NCBI GenBank assembly: GCA_900759325.1
Contig: CAAEUW010000032.1
Coordinates: forward strand, 1-20,322
DNA length: 20,322 nucleotides
Direction: 5' to 3'
Source of the DNA: an uncultured Peptostreptococcus sp.
Lineage (GTDB): Bacteria > Bacillota > Clostridia > Peptostreptococcales > Peptostreptococcaceae
Shown: positions 1-7,913 of the stretch, one piece after another
Numbering within the stretch: the first letter of the stretch is position 1
Layout of the letters: the number at the start of each line of letters is the position of its first letter
Translations under genes and position numbers: made by a program
The notes under the pieces: generated by a model
What the model was told of the DNA's origin: nothing
The model's input: the letters and a program-made list of their open reading frames with translations, nothing else
Database searches by the model: none

Positions 1-15
1 AGCATTAGAACACAT
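1..15 (-). CDS. 5' end of an unidentified gene running off the window
   Basis: Only the first five codons lie in the window (Met-Cys-Ser-Asn-Ala). The start is chosen because AAGGAG lies seven bases upstream on the minus strand, and a TATAAT box sits about 36 bases upstream of the start codon. A cysteine at position 2 is what N-terminal nucleophile hydrolases and class II amidotransferases have, but five residues are far too few to name a family. An alternative ATG five bases earlier sits too close to the ribosome binding site. Confidence 0.4.
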
Positions 16-51
16 ATCATTTCTCCTTGTTTTTTATTTTGTGCGATTTAA

Positions 52-57
52 ATTATA
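52..57 (-). promoter_or_regulatory. -10 box for the leftmost minus-strand gene
   Basis: The minus strand reads TATAAT here, preceded by GTG. No convincing -35 hexamer is visible 16-18 bases upstream. It lies between the terminator of the sortase operon and the start of the leftmost gene, where a promoter is needed. Confidence 0.35.
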
Positions 58-94
58 CACGAGATTTGATGTGTGTTCCTATTTTTTTGCAAAA

Positions 95-137
95 ATTTAG
101 CGTTGGGAGAGAATTTTTTCTCTCACCAACGCTAAAT
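95..137 (-). terminator. Rho-independent terminator of the aroF-to-sortase operon
   Basis: Arms 95-113 and 118-137 pair over 19 base pairs with a single one-base bulge, closing on a four-base loop. On the minus strand the stem is followed directly by a run of T residues (TTTTTGC). No such run follows on the plus strand, so the terminator serves the minus-strand sortase gene that ends 46 bases upstream. Confidence 0.85.
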
Positions 138-183
138 ATTATACAACCATTAAATATTATTTCTTGGGTCCAAATCCCGTTTC

Positions 184-864
184 CTACTCACTTATACCCT
201 CAAGCATCTTTTCCTTTGAATAAGGATATAACCTATTAAAGCTTCCTATTACAAAGTACCTATAGCCGGCCTCATCATAGTAGCATGTCATCAAGGATAC
301 TATGGCCTTGCCGTCATACTGACCTAGAAGGCCATCCCCTATCAGGTCTACCCTGTCATCCTTTACCTTCATCATCTTGATAGCCTTGTACTCGTAGATG
401 TTTTTCTTGTTAGTCAGCTTGATTACGTCGCCTTCCTTGATATTCATCAGACCACCAAATAGGATCTTGTCGTTTTTACAATAGTGGCCTGCTATAGCAT
501 AGTTACCCTGGCCCATATGCTGGTTGGCCTTCATAGTGCAGGCACCATACATTAAACTGTTGTTCTCTAGGCCTTCAAATAAGGCTATGTTCTTATTTAT
601 AGATGGTATTACCAGCTGACCGATGACCTTCGACATGTCTGCCCTATCCCTATTCAGTATTACACCGTTTATATTTATAGGGTCAATCTTAGATGCATCA
701 TAGTTAATCTCGCTGCTAGGCTTGGCATTTTTTTCTAGGTCCTTGTCTGAAAGCTGGGATATGTTTATATCCTGCCCCTTTTTCAACAGGAGATATTCAG
801 ATATTTTTGGTACTGATAAAAATAGGATACCTACTAGTATCAGCAATAGTCCTAACTTTTTCAT
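184..864 (-). CDS. Class A-type sortase (transpeptidase), 226 aa
   Basis: Sortases anchor secreted proteins bearing an LPXTG-like signal to the cell wall or join pilin subunits, acting outside the membrane. The start at 864 is set by AAGGAGG five bases upstream; a longer frame to 933 would run into the MATE gene. Residues 1-20 form one hydrophobic N-terminal membrane segment after two lysines, as in class A enzymes. The catalytic triad is visible: His127 (AIAGHY), Cys194 (SLMTCYY) and Arg202 (GYRYFVIGSF). The class A-like segments NYAIAGH and ILFGGLMNIKEGD are present. It is the last gene of the operon, 35 bases after the MATE transporter, and no LPXTG substrate is encoded in the window, so it may be a housekeeping sortase. 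The exact class (A versus E) is inferred from motif style. Confidence 0.88.
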   Translation of the reverse strand: MKKLGLLLILVGILFLSVPKISEYLLLKKGQDINISQLSDKDLEKNAKPSSEINYDASKIDPININGVILNRDRADMSKVIGQLVIPSINKNIALFEGLENNSLMYGACTMKANQHMGQGNYAIAGHYCKNDKILFGGLMNIKEGDVIKLTNKKNIYEYKAIKMMKVKDDRVDLIGDGLLGQYDGKAIVSLMTCYYDEAGYRYFVIGSFNRLYPYSKEKMLEGISE

Positions 865-899
865 TTTGTCCTCCTTACTTATTTCAGATTTATAATATA

Positions 900-2252
900 T
901 TAATTTATAATCTTCCTTATATTCCTTACACATATACTAACAGCCACTAGCTCAGCAATTATTACACACCACCATACCCTGTCTAGGTTGCCAGTTAGTG
1001 AGAATAGGTAGGCTAGGGGTACTAGGACTACCAACTGCCTGATTATGGATATCATCATACTAAGGGTTCCCTTACCTATGGCCTGGAAGACCCCTATAGA
1101 TATTATAGATATGGCAGCAAATGCAAAGCTGGTAGCTATTATCCTAAAGGCAACCCTACCAATGACCAACATCTGGTCTGATGCATTGAACATGCCTAGG
1201 AGCTTGTCTGGGAATACCATCATTATCAAGGTACCAATCAGCATTATAGTCACTGCATACCTCATGCCTAGGAATATTGTTTCCCTCATCCTCTCCTTGT
1301 TGCCAGCTCCGTAGTTGTAGGCTACTATTGGTATAATACCGTTGTTTAGGCCAAAGACAGGCATAAATATGAAGCTCTGTAACTTGAAGTATATACCAAG
1401 AAGGGCAACTGCTGTTATGGAAAACTTGGCCAATATCTGGTTCATTGAGAATATAGTTACAGAAGATATAGATATCATTATAATTGAAGGTATACCTACT
1501 GCATATATATCTCTTATTATTTTGAAGTCTGGCTTCATATACCTGAATCCAATATCTATGTCCTTTTCCTTCCTTATACATAGGTAGGCAACCACAAGGG
1601 CACCTACATACTGGGATATTACAGTTGCTAGGGCAGCGCCTGCTAGTCCCATGGCCGGCATACCAAACCAACCAAAGATCATTATTGGGTCAAGGATTAT
1701 ATTCATCAGGGCCCCACTTATCTGGGCAATCATAGTATACATAGTCTTGCCCGTTGCCTGGAGTAGTCTCTCAAACATAAGGTGGGTAAAGATACCAAGG
1801 GACCCCATAAGACATATCCTTAGGTATACAGGTCCATGAGAAATTATCTCCTGGTTGTCTGTCTGGATTGCTATTAGCTTGTCTGATAATAATAGCCCTA
1901 TCATAAAGAAGGCTATAAAACTAAGAAAGGCTAGCAGCAGACCATTGTTGGCTATCTTGTTGACCCTGGAGAACTCCTTGGCACCTAGGCTTCTTGCTAG
2001 GAAGGAGTTGACTCCTATAGCTGTACCTATACCAACAGACATCATCAGCTGCTGGAAGGGAAAGGCCATGGATACCGCCGTAATTGCTTCCTCACTAATC
2101 TGGGCAACAAAGATACTATCTACTACATTATATAGGGACTGGACCATCATAGAAATTACTATTGGAGCTGACATAGTCAGTATTAGTCTATTGATGTTCA
2201 TAGACCCCATCTTATTTTCTTTTATGTGTTCTTTACTCGATGTGTTCGTCAA
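900..2252 (-). CDS. MATE-family multidrug/toxin efflux transporter, 450 aa
   Basis: This is a polytopic inner-membrane protein with roughly twelve hydrophobic segments and the typical MATE N-terminus (PIVISMMVQSLYNVVDSIFV, residues about 30-49), followed by GIGTAIGVNSFLAR and the linker LGAKEFSRVN. The second half repeats the fold (GLNNGIIPIVAYNYGAG, about residue 300). Length matches the family, which uses Na+ or H+ gradients to export cationic drugs, flavins or peptides; the substrate cannot be read from sequence. The start is TTG with a TAAGG site about eight bases upstream; an internal ATG 14 codons later lacks a good ribosome binding site. It starts 21 bases after the DUF5685 gene and precedes the sortase in the same operon. 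Confidence 0.9.
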   Translation of the reverse strand: MTNTSSKEHIKENKMGSMNINRLILTMSAPIVISMMVQSLYNVVDSIFVAQISEEAITAVSMAFPFQQLMMSVGIGTAIGVNSFLARSLGAKEFSRVNKIANNGLLLAFLSFIAFFMIGLLLSDKLIAIQTDNQEIISHGPVYLRICLMGSLGIFTHLMFERLLQATGKTMYTMIAQISGALMNIILDPIMIFGWFGMPAMGLAGAALATVISQYVGALVVAYLCIRKEKDIDIGFRYMKPDFKIIRDIYAVGIPSIIMISISSVTIFSMNQILAKFSITAVALLGIYFKLQSFIFMPVFGLNNGIIPIVAYNYGAGNKERMRETIFLGMRYAVTIMLIGTLIMMVFPDKLLGMFNASDQMLVIGRVAFRIIATSFAFAAISIISIGVFQAIGKGTLSMMISIIRQLVVLVPLAYLFSLTGNLDRVWWCVIIAELVAVSICVRNIRKIIN

Positions 2253-2273
2253 ATTTTTTACCTTACTTTCCTA

Positions 2274-3125
2274 TTATTTCATGTTCGCTTCCTGTTTTTT
2301 CTTATCACCACCATTTATCAGGCCCTTGTAGCGAAGGTAGACACCTGAATAAATGATATTGTCAATTATAGACTTATTGACATTTATATCTAGGTCTAGG
2401 ATCGCCTCCTCGAGCCTTGCCAGAGTCATGCCTATTAGCTTGTCTACCCTGACCTTTAGTCCTTCCCTGTCGTCCTTGTAGGAGCTAAATGGATTATACC
2501 TACCCTTTTCAAGGTCTTGATCCAGGTCCTCATAGGCATCCATTATATATATGTACTTACCTATATTAAAGCCAACCTTCCTCAACCTGTCCCTGTATTC
2601 ATCATCCTTATAGTCAAATATTTCCTCTAAGAGTCTAGCAAAGCAGTTTGAGGTCTGGTCTATTGAGGTTGACTGGTCTTCTTCAAGAGACCTCAACTCT
2701 CCAAGACAGGCCTTTATAAAGTCTGCCTTTTGGGGGTACTTGTCGTAGGCTGTCTTAAAGGACTTCCTGTAGGCCCTTCTTATTAACCTTGACTTGATAT
2801 CACCCTCATCGTTCACATCATCCTCTAGCTTGTAGTAGGCTAGGAGTATATTCATACTGGCTGCATACTCTGTAATTTCATTGATGATGTGCTTTTTCTT
2901 TTTCACTGGATCCACTATACACTTCTCGTGAAATACCTGGGCACTTGGCTGGTATATTGAGCTTAGTAATACTATCAGGAAGGTAATATCATAGTTGATT
3001 GTCATCCTGGATAGCTCCGTATGGTTTCTCTTTAGGTACTTACAGAGACCACAGTAGTATGCCTTGTAGTGCTCATATTCACGAAAGGTCAGGTCCATCT
3101 TATTTATTCTTACATAACCAAACAT
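2274..3125 (-). CDS. DUF5685 family protein, 283 aa
   Basis: The N-terminus MFGYVRINKMDLTFREYEHY, followed by YYCGLC and NYDITFL, is recognisable as the DUF5685 family of Firmicutes, whose function is unknown. Visible candidate ligand residues are Cys25 and Cys28 (CGLC), Cys69 (HEKC), the acidic cluster after residue 98 (YKLEDD) and Asp196-Asp204 (DAYEDLDQD) followed by YNPF. The protein is mostly helical with no signal peptide, and the paired acidic motifs in a helical protein recall isoprenoid-synthase-like folds, but that is inference only. AAGGAA precedes the ATG by seven bases. It sits in the middle of the shikimate-MATE-sortase operon, which gives no obvious functional clue. Confidence 0.75.
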   Translation of the reverse strand: MFGYVRINKMDLTFREYEHYKAYYCGLCKYLKRNHTELSRMTINYDITFLIVLLSSIYQPSAQVFHEKCIVDPVKKKKHIINEITEYAASMNILLAYYKLEDDVNDEGDIKSRLIRRAYRKSFKTAYDKYPQKADFIKACLGELRSLEEDQSTSIDQTSNCFARLLEEIFDYKDDEYRDRLRKVGFNIGKYIYIMDAYEDLDQDLEKGRYNPFSSYKDDREGLKVRVDKLIGMTLARLEEAILDLDINVNKSIIDNIIYSGVYLRYKGLINGGDKKKQEANMK

Positions 3126-3155
3126 TTATTTTTCCTTATCTATTTAAACCTGTTT

Positions 3156-4937
3156 TTATAATATACTCTGCTTGAATATTAATGAGGCTAATTTTGCCTG
3201 TTCTTCAAGCATGGTCATACCGTTTATTGACCTTATACCCATTGACTTGGCCTGGCTAAGTAGTCTGGTTTCTTCTGGATTGTAGATTAGGTCTAAGACA
3301 GCCTCTAATCCTTTAAAGGGACCCAGGTCCAATGGTGCCTGGTCTATGTTAGGATACATGCCAAGAGGTGTGGTATTTACTATTATATCTGCCAGGTCAT
3401 AGTGCCTGTCCAGATTCTCATAATTGTCTTGACCGCTTCTGGATACAATTACAATCTGACCTGCCCCCATATCCTTCAAGTAGGCCTCTACAGTCTTAGA
3501 GGCTCCTCCACTTCCCAGGATTAGGACATACTTACCACTAGGGTCTAGGTCTAGCCCCTGGACCATCTTGGAAAATCCATAATAGTCAGTATTGTCTCCA
3601 TATAGGCTACCATCACCTAGCTTAACTAGGGTATTTACTGCTCCTATTGACTTGGCCCTAGCTGATAAGTCATCACAGTAGCCAAGTGCTGTCTCCTTGT
3701 AGGGTATGGTTACATTAGAGCAATCTAGCGGGTAGTCCTTCATATAATTGTCTATCTCGTCCCTAGCTATTTCGTATAGCTGGTAGTCGTAGTCACCTAG
3801 GCCTAGATGGAGCTCTGGTGACTTGCTATGGGATAGACTTTCACCCAATAAACCTGATTTCATAGTCCTAGTAGCTACTGGCCTTGTATCAAAACTCGCA
3901 AGGTCATCAAGTTCTATCTCTATGATTTGACAGTCACCTATAGACCTTGGAACAATTATGTTGATCTTGTCTCCCTGTCTCTTCTTGTCTGCCCTTATAA
4001 GGTCCATGAGCTGGTCCATCTCGTATGGACAAGCAAGGTCTAGGCCTGCCTTGTCTAGGGCCATGGCTATACTAATATGATCTGAAAATTTCATCATACC
4101 CCTGGCAACTGCATACCTTGATATTAGGTTTAGGCCAAGGGCCACTGCCTGACCATGTCTAAGCTCGTAGTCGCTAAGCTTTTCTATAGCATGGCCTAGG
4201 GTATGGCCTAGGTTTAGGGCCTGTCTTTGCCCCTTGTCAAATTCATCTGCCATGACATACTTGGCCTTGATGGATATGGCCTGGTATATATTTTCCATTA
4301 AAGCCCCTAGGTCTGACCTGGAGGCTAGCTTATTTATATCTAATGACTTGTCCAATACTGCATACTTTACCATTTCCCCCATACCTGATGACCAGTCTTG
4401 ATCCTTCAGACTGTCTAGGCTATTGATATCGCATACTACTAGGTCCGGCTGGTAAAAGGCTCCTATTTGATTCTTACCATAGCTGGTATTAATAGCAGTC
4501 TTGCCTCCTACACTTGAGTCTATCATGGCTAGTAGGCTGGTTGGAACCTGGACTAGGCCAAGTCCCCTCTGGTAGGTAGCTGCACAAAAACCTGCAAGGT
4601 CACCTACTAGACCTCCACCTAAGGCTAGGACCATATCCTGTCTAGTCATTTCTTCCTTTGACATATGGTCAATTATAGCCTGGTAGTTGATTAGATCCTT
4701 GTTTGCTTCACCCGGCTCTACCACATACTTAGAGATCCTATATCCTGCTTGTGCAAGTGATGTCTCTACCTGATCTGCATAGAGGGAATCAATATTTGTA
4801 TCTGTAACTATACAAAGCTTGGTCCCCTTGCTTGACGGTATATTTGTAAGTATTTCCTGGCCTATATTTTCTAATAGGTCCCTACCAATCAAGACCTGGT
4901 AGGACTTAGACTTAGTTTTAATATTTATATTTCTCAT
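3156..4937 (-). CDS. aroB-aroE: AroB-AroE fusion: 3-dehydroquinate synthase + shikimate dehydrogenase, 593 aa
   Basis: Two shikimate-pathway enzymes are joined in one open frame. Residues 1 to about 345 are AroB, which makes 3-dehydroquinate from DAHP using NAD: GGGLVGD (107-113), SSVGGKT (141-147), and Zn ligands Glu188 (GMGEMVKYA), His245 (LGHTLGHA) and His261 (RHGQAVALG). Residues about 358-593 are AroE, the NADP-dependent shikimate dehydrogenase: SLSHSKSP (367-374), catalytic Lys414 (NVTIPYK), VNTL, Asp451 (GDNTDYYGF), dinucleotide loop GSGGAS (475-480) and the closing NGMTMLEEQA. Both halves keep their catalytic residues; the AroE half is compact (about 235 aa against about 270). The ATG at 4937 is preferred over an in-frame TTG five codons earlier because it follows the aroF stop by one base and has GGAG nine bases upstream. 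AroD, which acts between these two steps, is not in the window. Confidence 0.93.
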   Translation of the reverse strand: MRNINIKTKSKSYQVLIGRDLLENIGQEILTNIPSSKGTKLCIVTDTNIDSLYADQVETSLAQAGYRISKYVVEPGEANKDLINYQAIIDHMSKEEMTRQDMVLALGGGLVGDLAGFCAATYQRGLGLVQVPTSLLAMIDSSVGGKTAINTSYGKNQIGAFYQPDLVVCDINSLDSLKDQDWSSGMGEMVKYAVLDKSLDINKLASRSDLGALMENIYQAISIKAKYVMADEFDKGQRQALNLGHTLGHAIEKLSDYELRHGQAVALGLNLISRYAVARGMMKFSDHISIAMALDKAGLDLACPYEMDQLMDLIRADKKRQGDKINIIVPRSIGDCQIIEIELDDLASFDTRPVATRTMKSGLLGESLSHSKSPELHLGLGDYDYQLYEIARDEIDNYMKDYPLDCSNVTIPYKETALGYCDDLSARAKSIGAVNTLVKLGDGSLYGDNTDYYGFSKMVQGLDLDPSGKYVLILGSGGASKTVEAYLKDMGAGQIVIVSRSGQDNYENLDRHYDLADIIVNTTPLGMYPNIDQAPLDLGPFKGLEAVLDLIYNPEETRLLSQAKSMGIRSINGMTMLEEQAKLASLIFKQSIL

Positions 4938-4938
4938 A

Positions 4939-5766
4939 CTAGCAGTCTCCAAGAGCCTTCTTAATTCTCATAACCTGGTCAACTATCTGGGCAAATTGAC
5001 TAGGTAGGATTGACTGGTCCCCATCTGATAGGGCATTCGGTGGATCGTTGTGGACCTCTATCATGAGGCCATCTGCCCCAGCTGCTATAGCTGCCAAGGA
5101 CATTGAGCCTACCAGACTAGACATACCTGTTCCATGACTAGGGTCTACTATCACTGGTAGGTGGCTGACATCTTTTAAGATAGGAACCACTGATAGGTCT
5201 AGGGTATTCCTTGTAATATCACTAAAGGTCCTAATACCTCTTTCACATAGGATGACCTGGTCATTACCATGGTGCATTAGGTACTCGGCACTCATCAACC
5301 ACTCCTTGACTGTAGATGAAAATCCCCTCTTTAGTAGGACTGGCTTACCTATCTTGCCTAGCTCCTTTAATAGCTCAAAGTTCTGCATATTTCTAGCACC
5401 TACCTGGAGTATGTCTACATCTACAAACTGGTCCAAGTCACCAATACCTACGATTTCTGATACTATAGGTAGGCCTGTTTCCTTCTTTGCTATCCTCAGT
5501 AGGTCTAGTCCATCTGCCCTCATTCCCTGAAAATCATAGGGAGATGTTCTAGGCTTGTAGGCCCCACCCCTCAGAAGGCTGGCACCAGCTTCCTTAACCG
5601 ACCTTGCAATAGACACTATCTGGTCCTCAGACTCAACTGAGCATGGCCCTGCTATTATTATAGGTAACCTACCACCTATCTCTATGATGCCTGAAGCTGT
5701 ATTTATAGTAACGGGTCTAGTTTTCTCACTAGGGTCCCCTTTTGTTCTTTTTAAACCTTCTATCAT
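4939..5766 (-). CDS. aroF: 3-deoxy-7-phosphoheptulonate (DAHP) synthase, type I beta core, 275 aa
   Basis: This enzyme condenses phosphoenolpyruvate and erythrose-4-phosphate in the first committed step of aromatic biosynthesis. Metal ligands can be placed at Cys42 (AGPCSVE), His211 (DPSHGTG), Glu237 (MIEVH) and Asp248 (ALSDGDQS); substrate-binding segments KPRTSPY (71-77) and LLKRG (144-148) are present. The first 30 residues are short and unlike either the ferredoxin-like regulatory domain of the Thermotoga enzyme or a chorismate mutase domain, so this is the unregulated core form and feedback control must lie elsewhere. A near-consensus AAGGAGG site precedes the ATG. It is the first gene of the operon and is followed after one base by the aroB-aroE fusion. 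Confidence 0.93.
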   Translation of the reverse strand: MIEGLKRTKGDPSEKTRPVTINTASGIIEIGGRLPIIIAGPCSVESEDQIVSIARSVKEAGASLLRGGAYKPRTSPYDFQGMRADGLDLLRIAKKETGLPIVSEIVGIGDLDQFVDVDILQVGARNMQNFELLKELGKIGKPVLLKRGFSSTVKEWLMSAEYLMHHGNDQVILCERGIRTFSDITRNTLDLSVVPILKDVSHLPVIVDPSHGTGMSSLVGSMSLAAIAAGADGLMIEVHNDPPNALSDGDQSILPSQFAQIVDQVMRIKKALGDC

Positions 5767-5799
5767 ATAGACCTCCTTCCTAGTATTTTAAAAATACGC

Positions 5800-5838
5800 T
5801 AAACTACATTATACCATATTTTGGTAATTCATAGTTTA
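5800..5838. promoter_or_regulatory. Nested inverted repeats over the aroF promoter (candidate operator)
   Basis: TACCA-N5-TGGTA (5812-5826) overlaps the -10 element, and TAAACTA (5800-5806) is mirrored by TAGTTTA (5832-5838) around it. The position is right for a repressor of the aroF operon. The arms are short in A/T-rich DNA, so chance is possible. Confidence 0.35.
5808..5816 (-). promoter_or_regulatory. Extended -10 promoter of the aroF operon
   Basis: The minus strand reads TGGTATAAT, an extended -10 element. No good -35 box is visible, as is usual for this class. It lies 41 bases upstream of the aroF start codon, leaving a leader too short for a T-box or attenuator. Confidence 0.6.
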
Positions 5839-5871
5839 TTTTACTCTTTCTTGTGGGTCATATTTTAAGAC

Positions 5872-5900
5872 TTGATTCCTTATTTAATTACAGGTATAGT
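5872..5900 (+). promoter_or_regulatory. Promoter of bioY
   Basis: TTGATT (5872-5877), a 17-base spacer, then TATAGT (5895-5900). The first BirA-type operator begins inside the -10 box, so binding there would block RNA polymerase directly. Confidence 0.6.
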
Positions 5901-5925
5901 AAACTTTTATAAATTTATGGTTTAC
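5899..5925. promoter_or_regulatory. BirA-type operator 1 upstream of bioY
   Basis: Perfect inverted repeat GTAAAC-N15-GTTTAC. The half-site and the 15-base spacing agree with the known BirA biotin operator of Firmicutes, where biotinyl-AMP-loaded BirA represses biotin synthesis and uptake genes. It overlaps the bioY -10 box. Confidence 0.75.
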
Positions 5926-5965
5926 AATGTCTTTTGTATGTGGTAAACTATCTTACATAAGGTTA

Positions 5966-5992
5966 GTAAACCTTTTCTTTTATTTGGTTTAC
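5966..5992. promoter_or_regulatory. BirA-type operator 2 upstream of bioY
   Basis: A second GTAAAC-N15-GTTTAC, extended to AGTAAACC and GGTTTACT, lies between the predicted transcription start and the bioY ribosome binding site. An unpaired half-site GGTAAAC lies between the two operators at 5942-5948. Confidence 0.75.
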
Positions 5993-6013
5993 TATTAATT
6001 TAGGAGGATTTAT

Positions 6014-6565
6014 ATGAGTAAGAAATTTTTAAACACAAAGACCATGATTCTTTGTTCCCTATTCACAGCCCTAATAGCAATAGGTGCCTTTATCAGGATA
6101 CCCTTCCCAGTAACTGTTTTCAGTTTTCAGTTTACCTTTGTATTATTAGCTGGTGTGCTACTTGGAGCTAAGAGGGGTGGACTATCTACCCTTGTCTATG
6201 TTTTAATCGGTTTAGTGGGCTTTCCTATTTTCACAGAGGGTGGCGGACCCCAGTATATACTAAAGCCTACCTTTGGCTACCTACTTGCCTTTATAATTAC
6301 AGCCTACCTAGTTGGCTACTTTAGAGAAAAGCTGGGCACTGGATCATTTATAAAGCTATTTTTGGCCTGTCTACTTGGTATGGCCTTTACATACGGCTTT
6401 GGTAGTATGTATACATACTTTATACTAAACTATGCCTTGGGTACAAAGATATCCTACTTGGCCTGTCTGGTTAGTTTATTCCCATTTGCCTTTATTAAGG
6501 ATATAGCTAGCTGTGCACTTGCCGTATTTGTCGGCCAGAGATTGGCTAAGTATATAGAACTTTAG
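6014..6565 (+). CDS. bioY: BioY, substrate-binding subunit of biotin ECF transporter, 183 aa
   Basis: BioY captures biotin in the membrane, alone or with the ECF energy-coupling ATPases. The protein has about six hydrophobic segments and the family signatures: IRIPFPVTVFSFQ near residues 27-39, LGAKRGG (51-57), and GLVGFPIFTEGGG followed by KPTFGYLLAF (about residues 66-93). The ATG follows TAGGAGG closely. It is transcribed alone from a promoter flanked by two BirA operators, and no biosynthetic bio genes are nearby, suggesting this organism may import biotin rather than make it. That last point is inference from this window only. Confidence 0.92.
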   Translation: MSKKFLNTKTMILCSLFTALIAIGAFIRIPFPVTVFSFQFTFVLLAGVLLGAKRGGLSTLVYVLIGLVGFPIFTEGGGPQYILKPTFGYLLAFIITAYLVGYFREKLGTGSFIKLFLACLLGMAFTYGFGSMYTYFILNYALGTKISYLACLVSLFPFAFIKDIASCALAVFVGQRLAKYIEL

Positions 6566-6592
6566 GTTCCTAAATTTTTTATTAACTTAAAG

Positions 6593-6630
6593 ATAGACCT
6601 TAACCAAATTTTTGGTTAAGGTCTATTTTA
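6593..6630. terminator. Bidirectional terminator between bioY and fprA
   Basis: A perfect 16-bp stem (6593-6608 with 6611-6626) with a two-base centre, followed on the plus strand by TTTA and flanked by A/T-rich DNA on the other side. It lies between two convergent genes, bioY and the flavodiiron gene, and can serve both. Polarity is best for bioY. Confidence 0.75.
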
Positions 6631-6642
6631 TATACTATCTAT

Positions 6643-7830
6643 CTATTTAAGTAGTGATGTTACAAGGCCTGGTATTTGGTCAAAGTCTTGGTCATCTGGG
6701 TTCCATAATGAACGGATATTTTCATCTATTACCTCAAAACCTGCATCTTCAAGCTTGGCCTGTAGAACCTTCACTGATTCTCCACTCCAACCATAACAGC
6801 CAAATGCTGCAGCCCTCTTCTTCTTGAACTTAAGCTGCTTCAAGAATTCTAGCCAACCAGCAACACTTGAAAGTATACTATTACTTACTGTTGGTGATCC
6901 TACAACTATTGCCTTTGACTTAAATACCTCTGTCATGACATCATTCTTGTCTGCCTTTGAGATATTGAATACCTTGACTACAGTATCAGGACTCTGTCTA
7001 TGAATTTCCTCTGCTATCTTGTGGGCAATCTTAGTTGTACCTTCCCACATAGTATCGTAGGCTATTGTTACCTGGTCTTCCTGGTAGTCTTCTGCCCAAG
7101 CCGCATACTTTTCAACTATCTGAAGTGGATTTTCACGCCAGATAGCACCATGTGATGGGGCGATAATATCAAAAGTTAAGTTAAAGCCTATAATTTCTGC
7201 CAGCTTCTTCTTAAGCAATGGTGAAAAAGGAGTTAAGATATTGGCATAGTACTTAATAGCCTCCTTGTTAAGCAGACACTGGTCTGCCTTGTCGTTAAAT
7301 AGTTCTTCTACTGCAAAGTGCTGACCAAATGCATCGTTTGAGAAAAGTATATTGTCCCCAGTCATATAAGTCGCCATAGAGTCTGGCCAGTGAAGCATCT
7401 TCATTTCTACAAAGACTAGCTTCTTGCCATTACCTATATCCACGCTGTCTCCAGTCTTAACAACATTGAAATTCCATCCACGCTTACCATACTGGCCCTC
7501 AATACTCTTTACGGCATTGGCAGTACAATATATTGGTGTATCAGGTATTTCATCCATTATTGTAGTCAATGAGCCTGAATGGTCGCATTCACCATGGTTG
7601 GCTACAATAAAATCGATCTTCTCTAGGTCTATTTCCTTCTTTAGGTTTTCCACAAAGTCGAACCTGTGTGGTGTCCATATTGTATCAATCAATACAGTTT
7701 TTTCTTCCTCGATCAAGTAGGCATTCTGGCTAGAACCATTCATGATTGAATAATCATCTCCATGAAAACTCTCTAGCTCCCAGTCGATATAGCCGACCCA
7801 ACTTACATTTCCTTTTACATGCTTTCTCAT
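6643..7830 (-). CDS. fprA: A-type flavoprotein (flavodiiron O2/NO reductase), 395 aa
   Basis: Flavodiiron proteins reduce O2 to water and/or NO to N2O in the cytoplasm of anaerobes, taking electrons from rubredoxin or related carriers. All di-iron ligands are present in the N-terminal metallo-beta-lactamase domain: His79, Glu81, Asp83, His84 (NHGECDHSGS), His147 (LHWPDSM), Asp166 (SNDAFGQH) and His227 (PSHGAIW). The C-terminal flavodoxin domain (from about residue 254) has YDTMWEGTTKIA, GSPTVSNS and FGCYGWSG, which bind FMN. Length equals that of the simple two-domain class, with no fused rubredoxin. The start at 7830 is chosen over an upstream frame to 7926 because GGAGG precedes it and the longer version adds a non-conserved tail. 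Neighbours are other stress-type genes. Confidence 0.95.
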   Translation of the reverse strand: MRKHVKGNVSWVGYIDWELESFHGDDYSIMNGSSQNAYLIEEEKTVLIDTIWTPHRFDFVENLKKEIDLEKIDFIVANHGECDHSGSLTTIMDEIPDTPIYCTANAVKSIEGQYGKRGWNFNVVKTGDSVDIGNGKKLVFVEMKMLHWPDSMATYMTGDNILFSNDAFGQHFAVEELFNDKADQCLLNKEAIKYYANILTPFSPLLKKKLAEIIGFNLTFDIIAPSHGAIWRENPLQIVEKYAAWAEDYQEDQVTIAYDTMWEGTTKIAHKIAEEIHRQSPDTVVKVFNISKADKNDVMTEVFKSKAIVVGSPTVSNSILSSVAGWLEFLKQLKFKKKRAAAFGCYGWSGESVKVLQAKLEDAGFEVIDENIRSLWNPDDQDFDQIPGLVTSLLK

Positions 7831-7913
7831 TCTTTTTCCTCCATATACTCTCAAATAAAGCTGGTAGTAGCAAACCTTTGCCTCCACCATAAATTTAAAG
7901 CCCAAGGGCCTAT

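Noticed and set aside
1156..1671. Long 171-codon minus-strand frame inside the MATE gene
   Set aside because: It lies in another frame of a well-supported transporter, has an odd cysteine- and tryptophan-rich composition and matches nothing; it is a shadow frame.
5767..5870. T-box or aromatic amino acid attenuator before aroF
   Set aside because: The leader from the extended -10 box to the start codon is only about 35 bases, with no T-box sequence or terminator hairpin.
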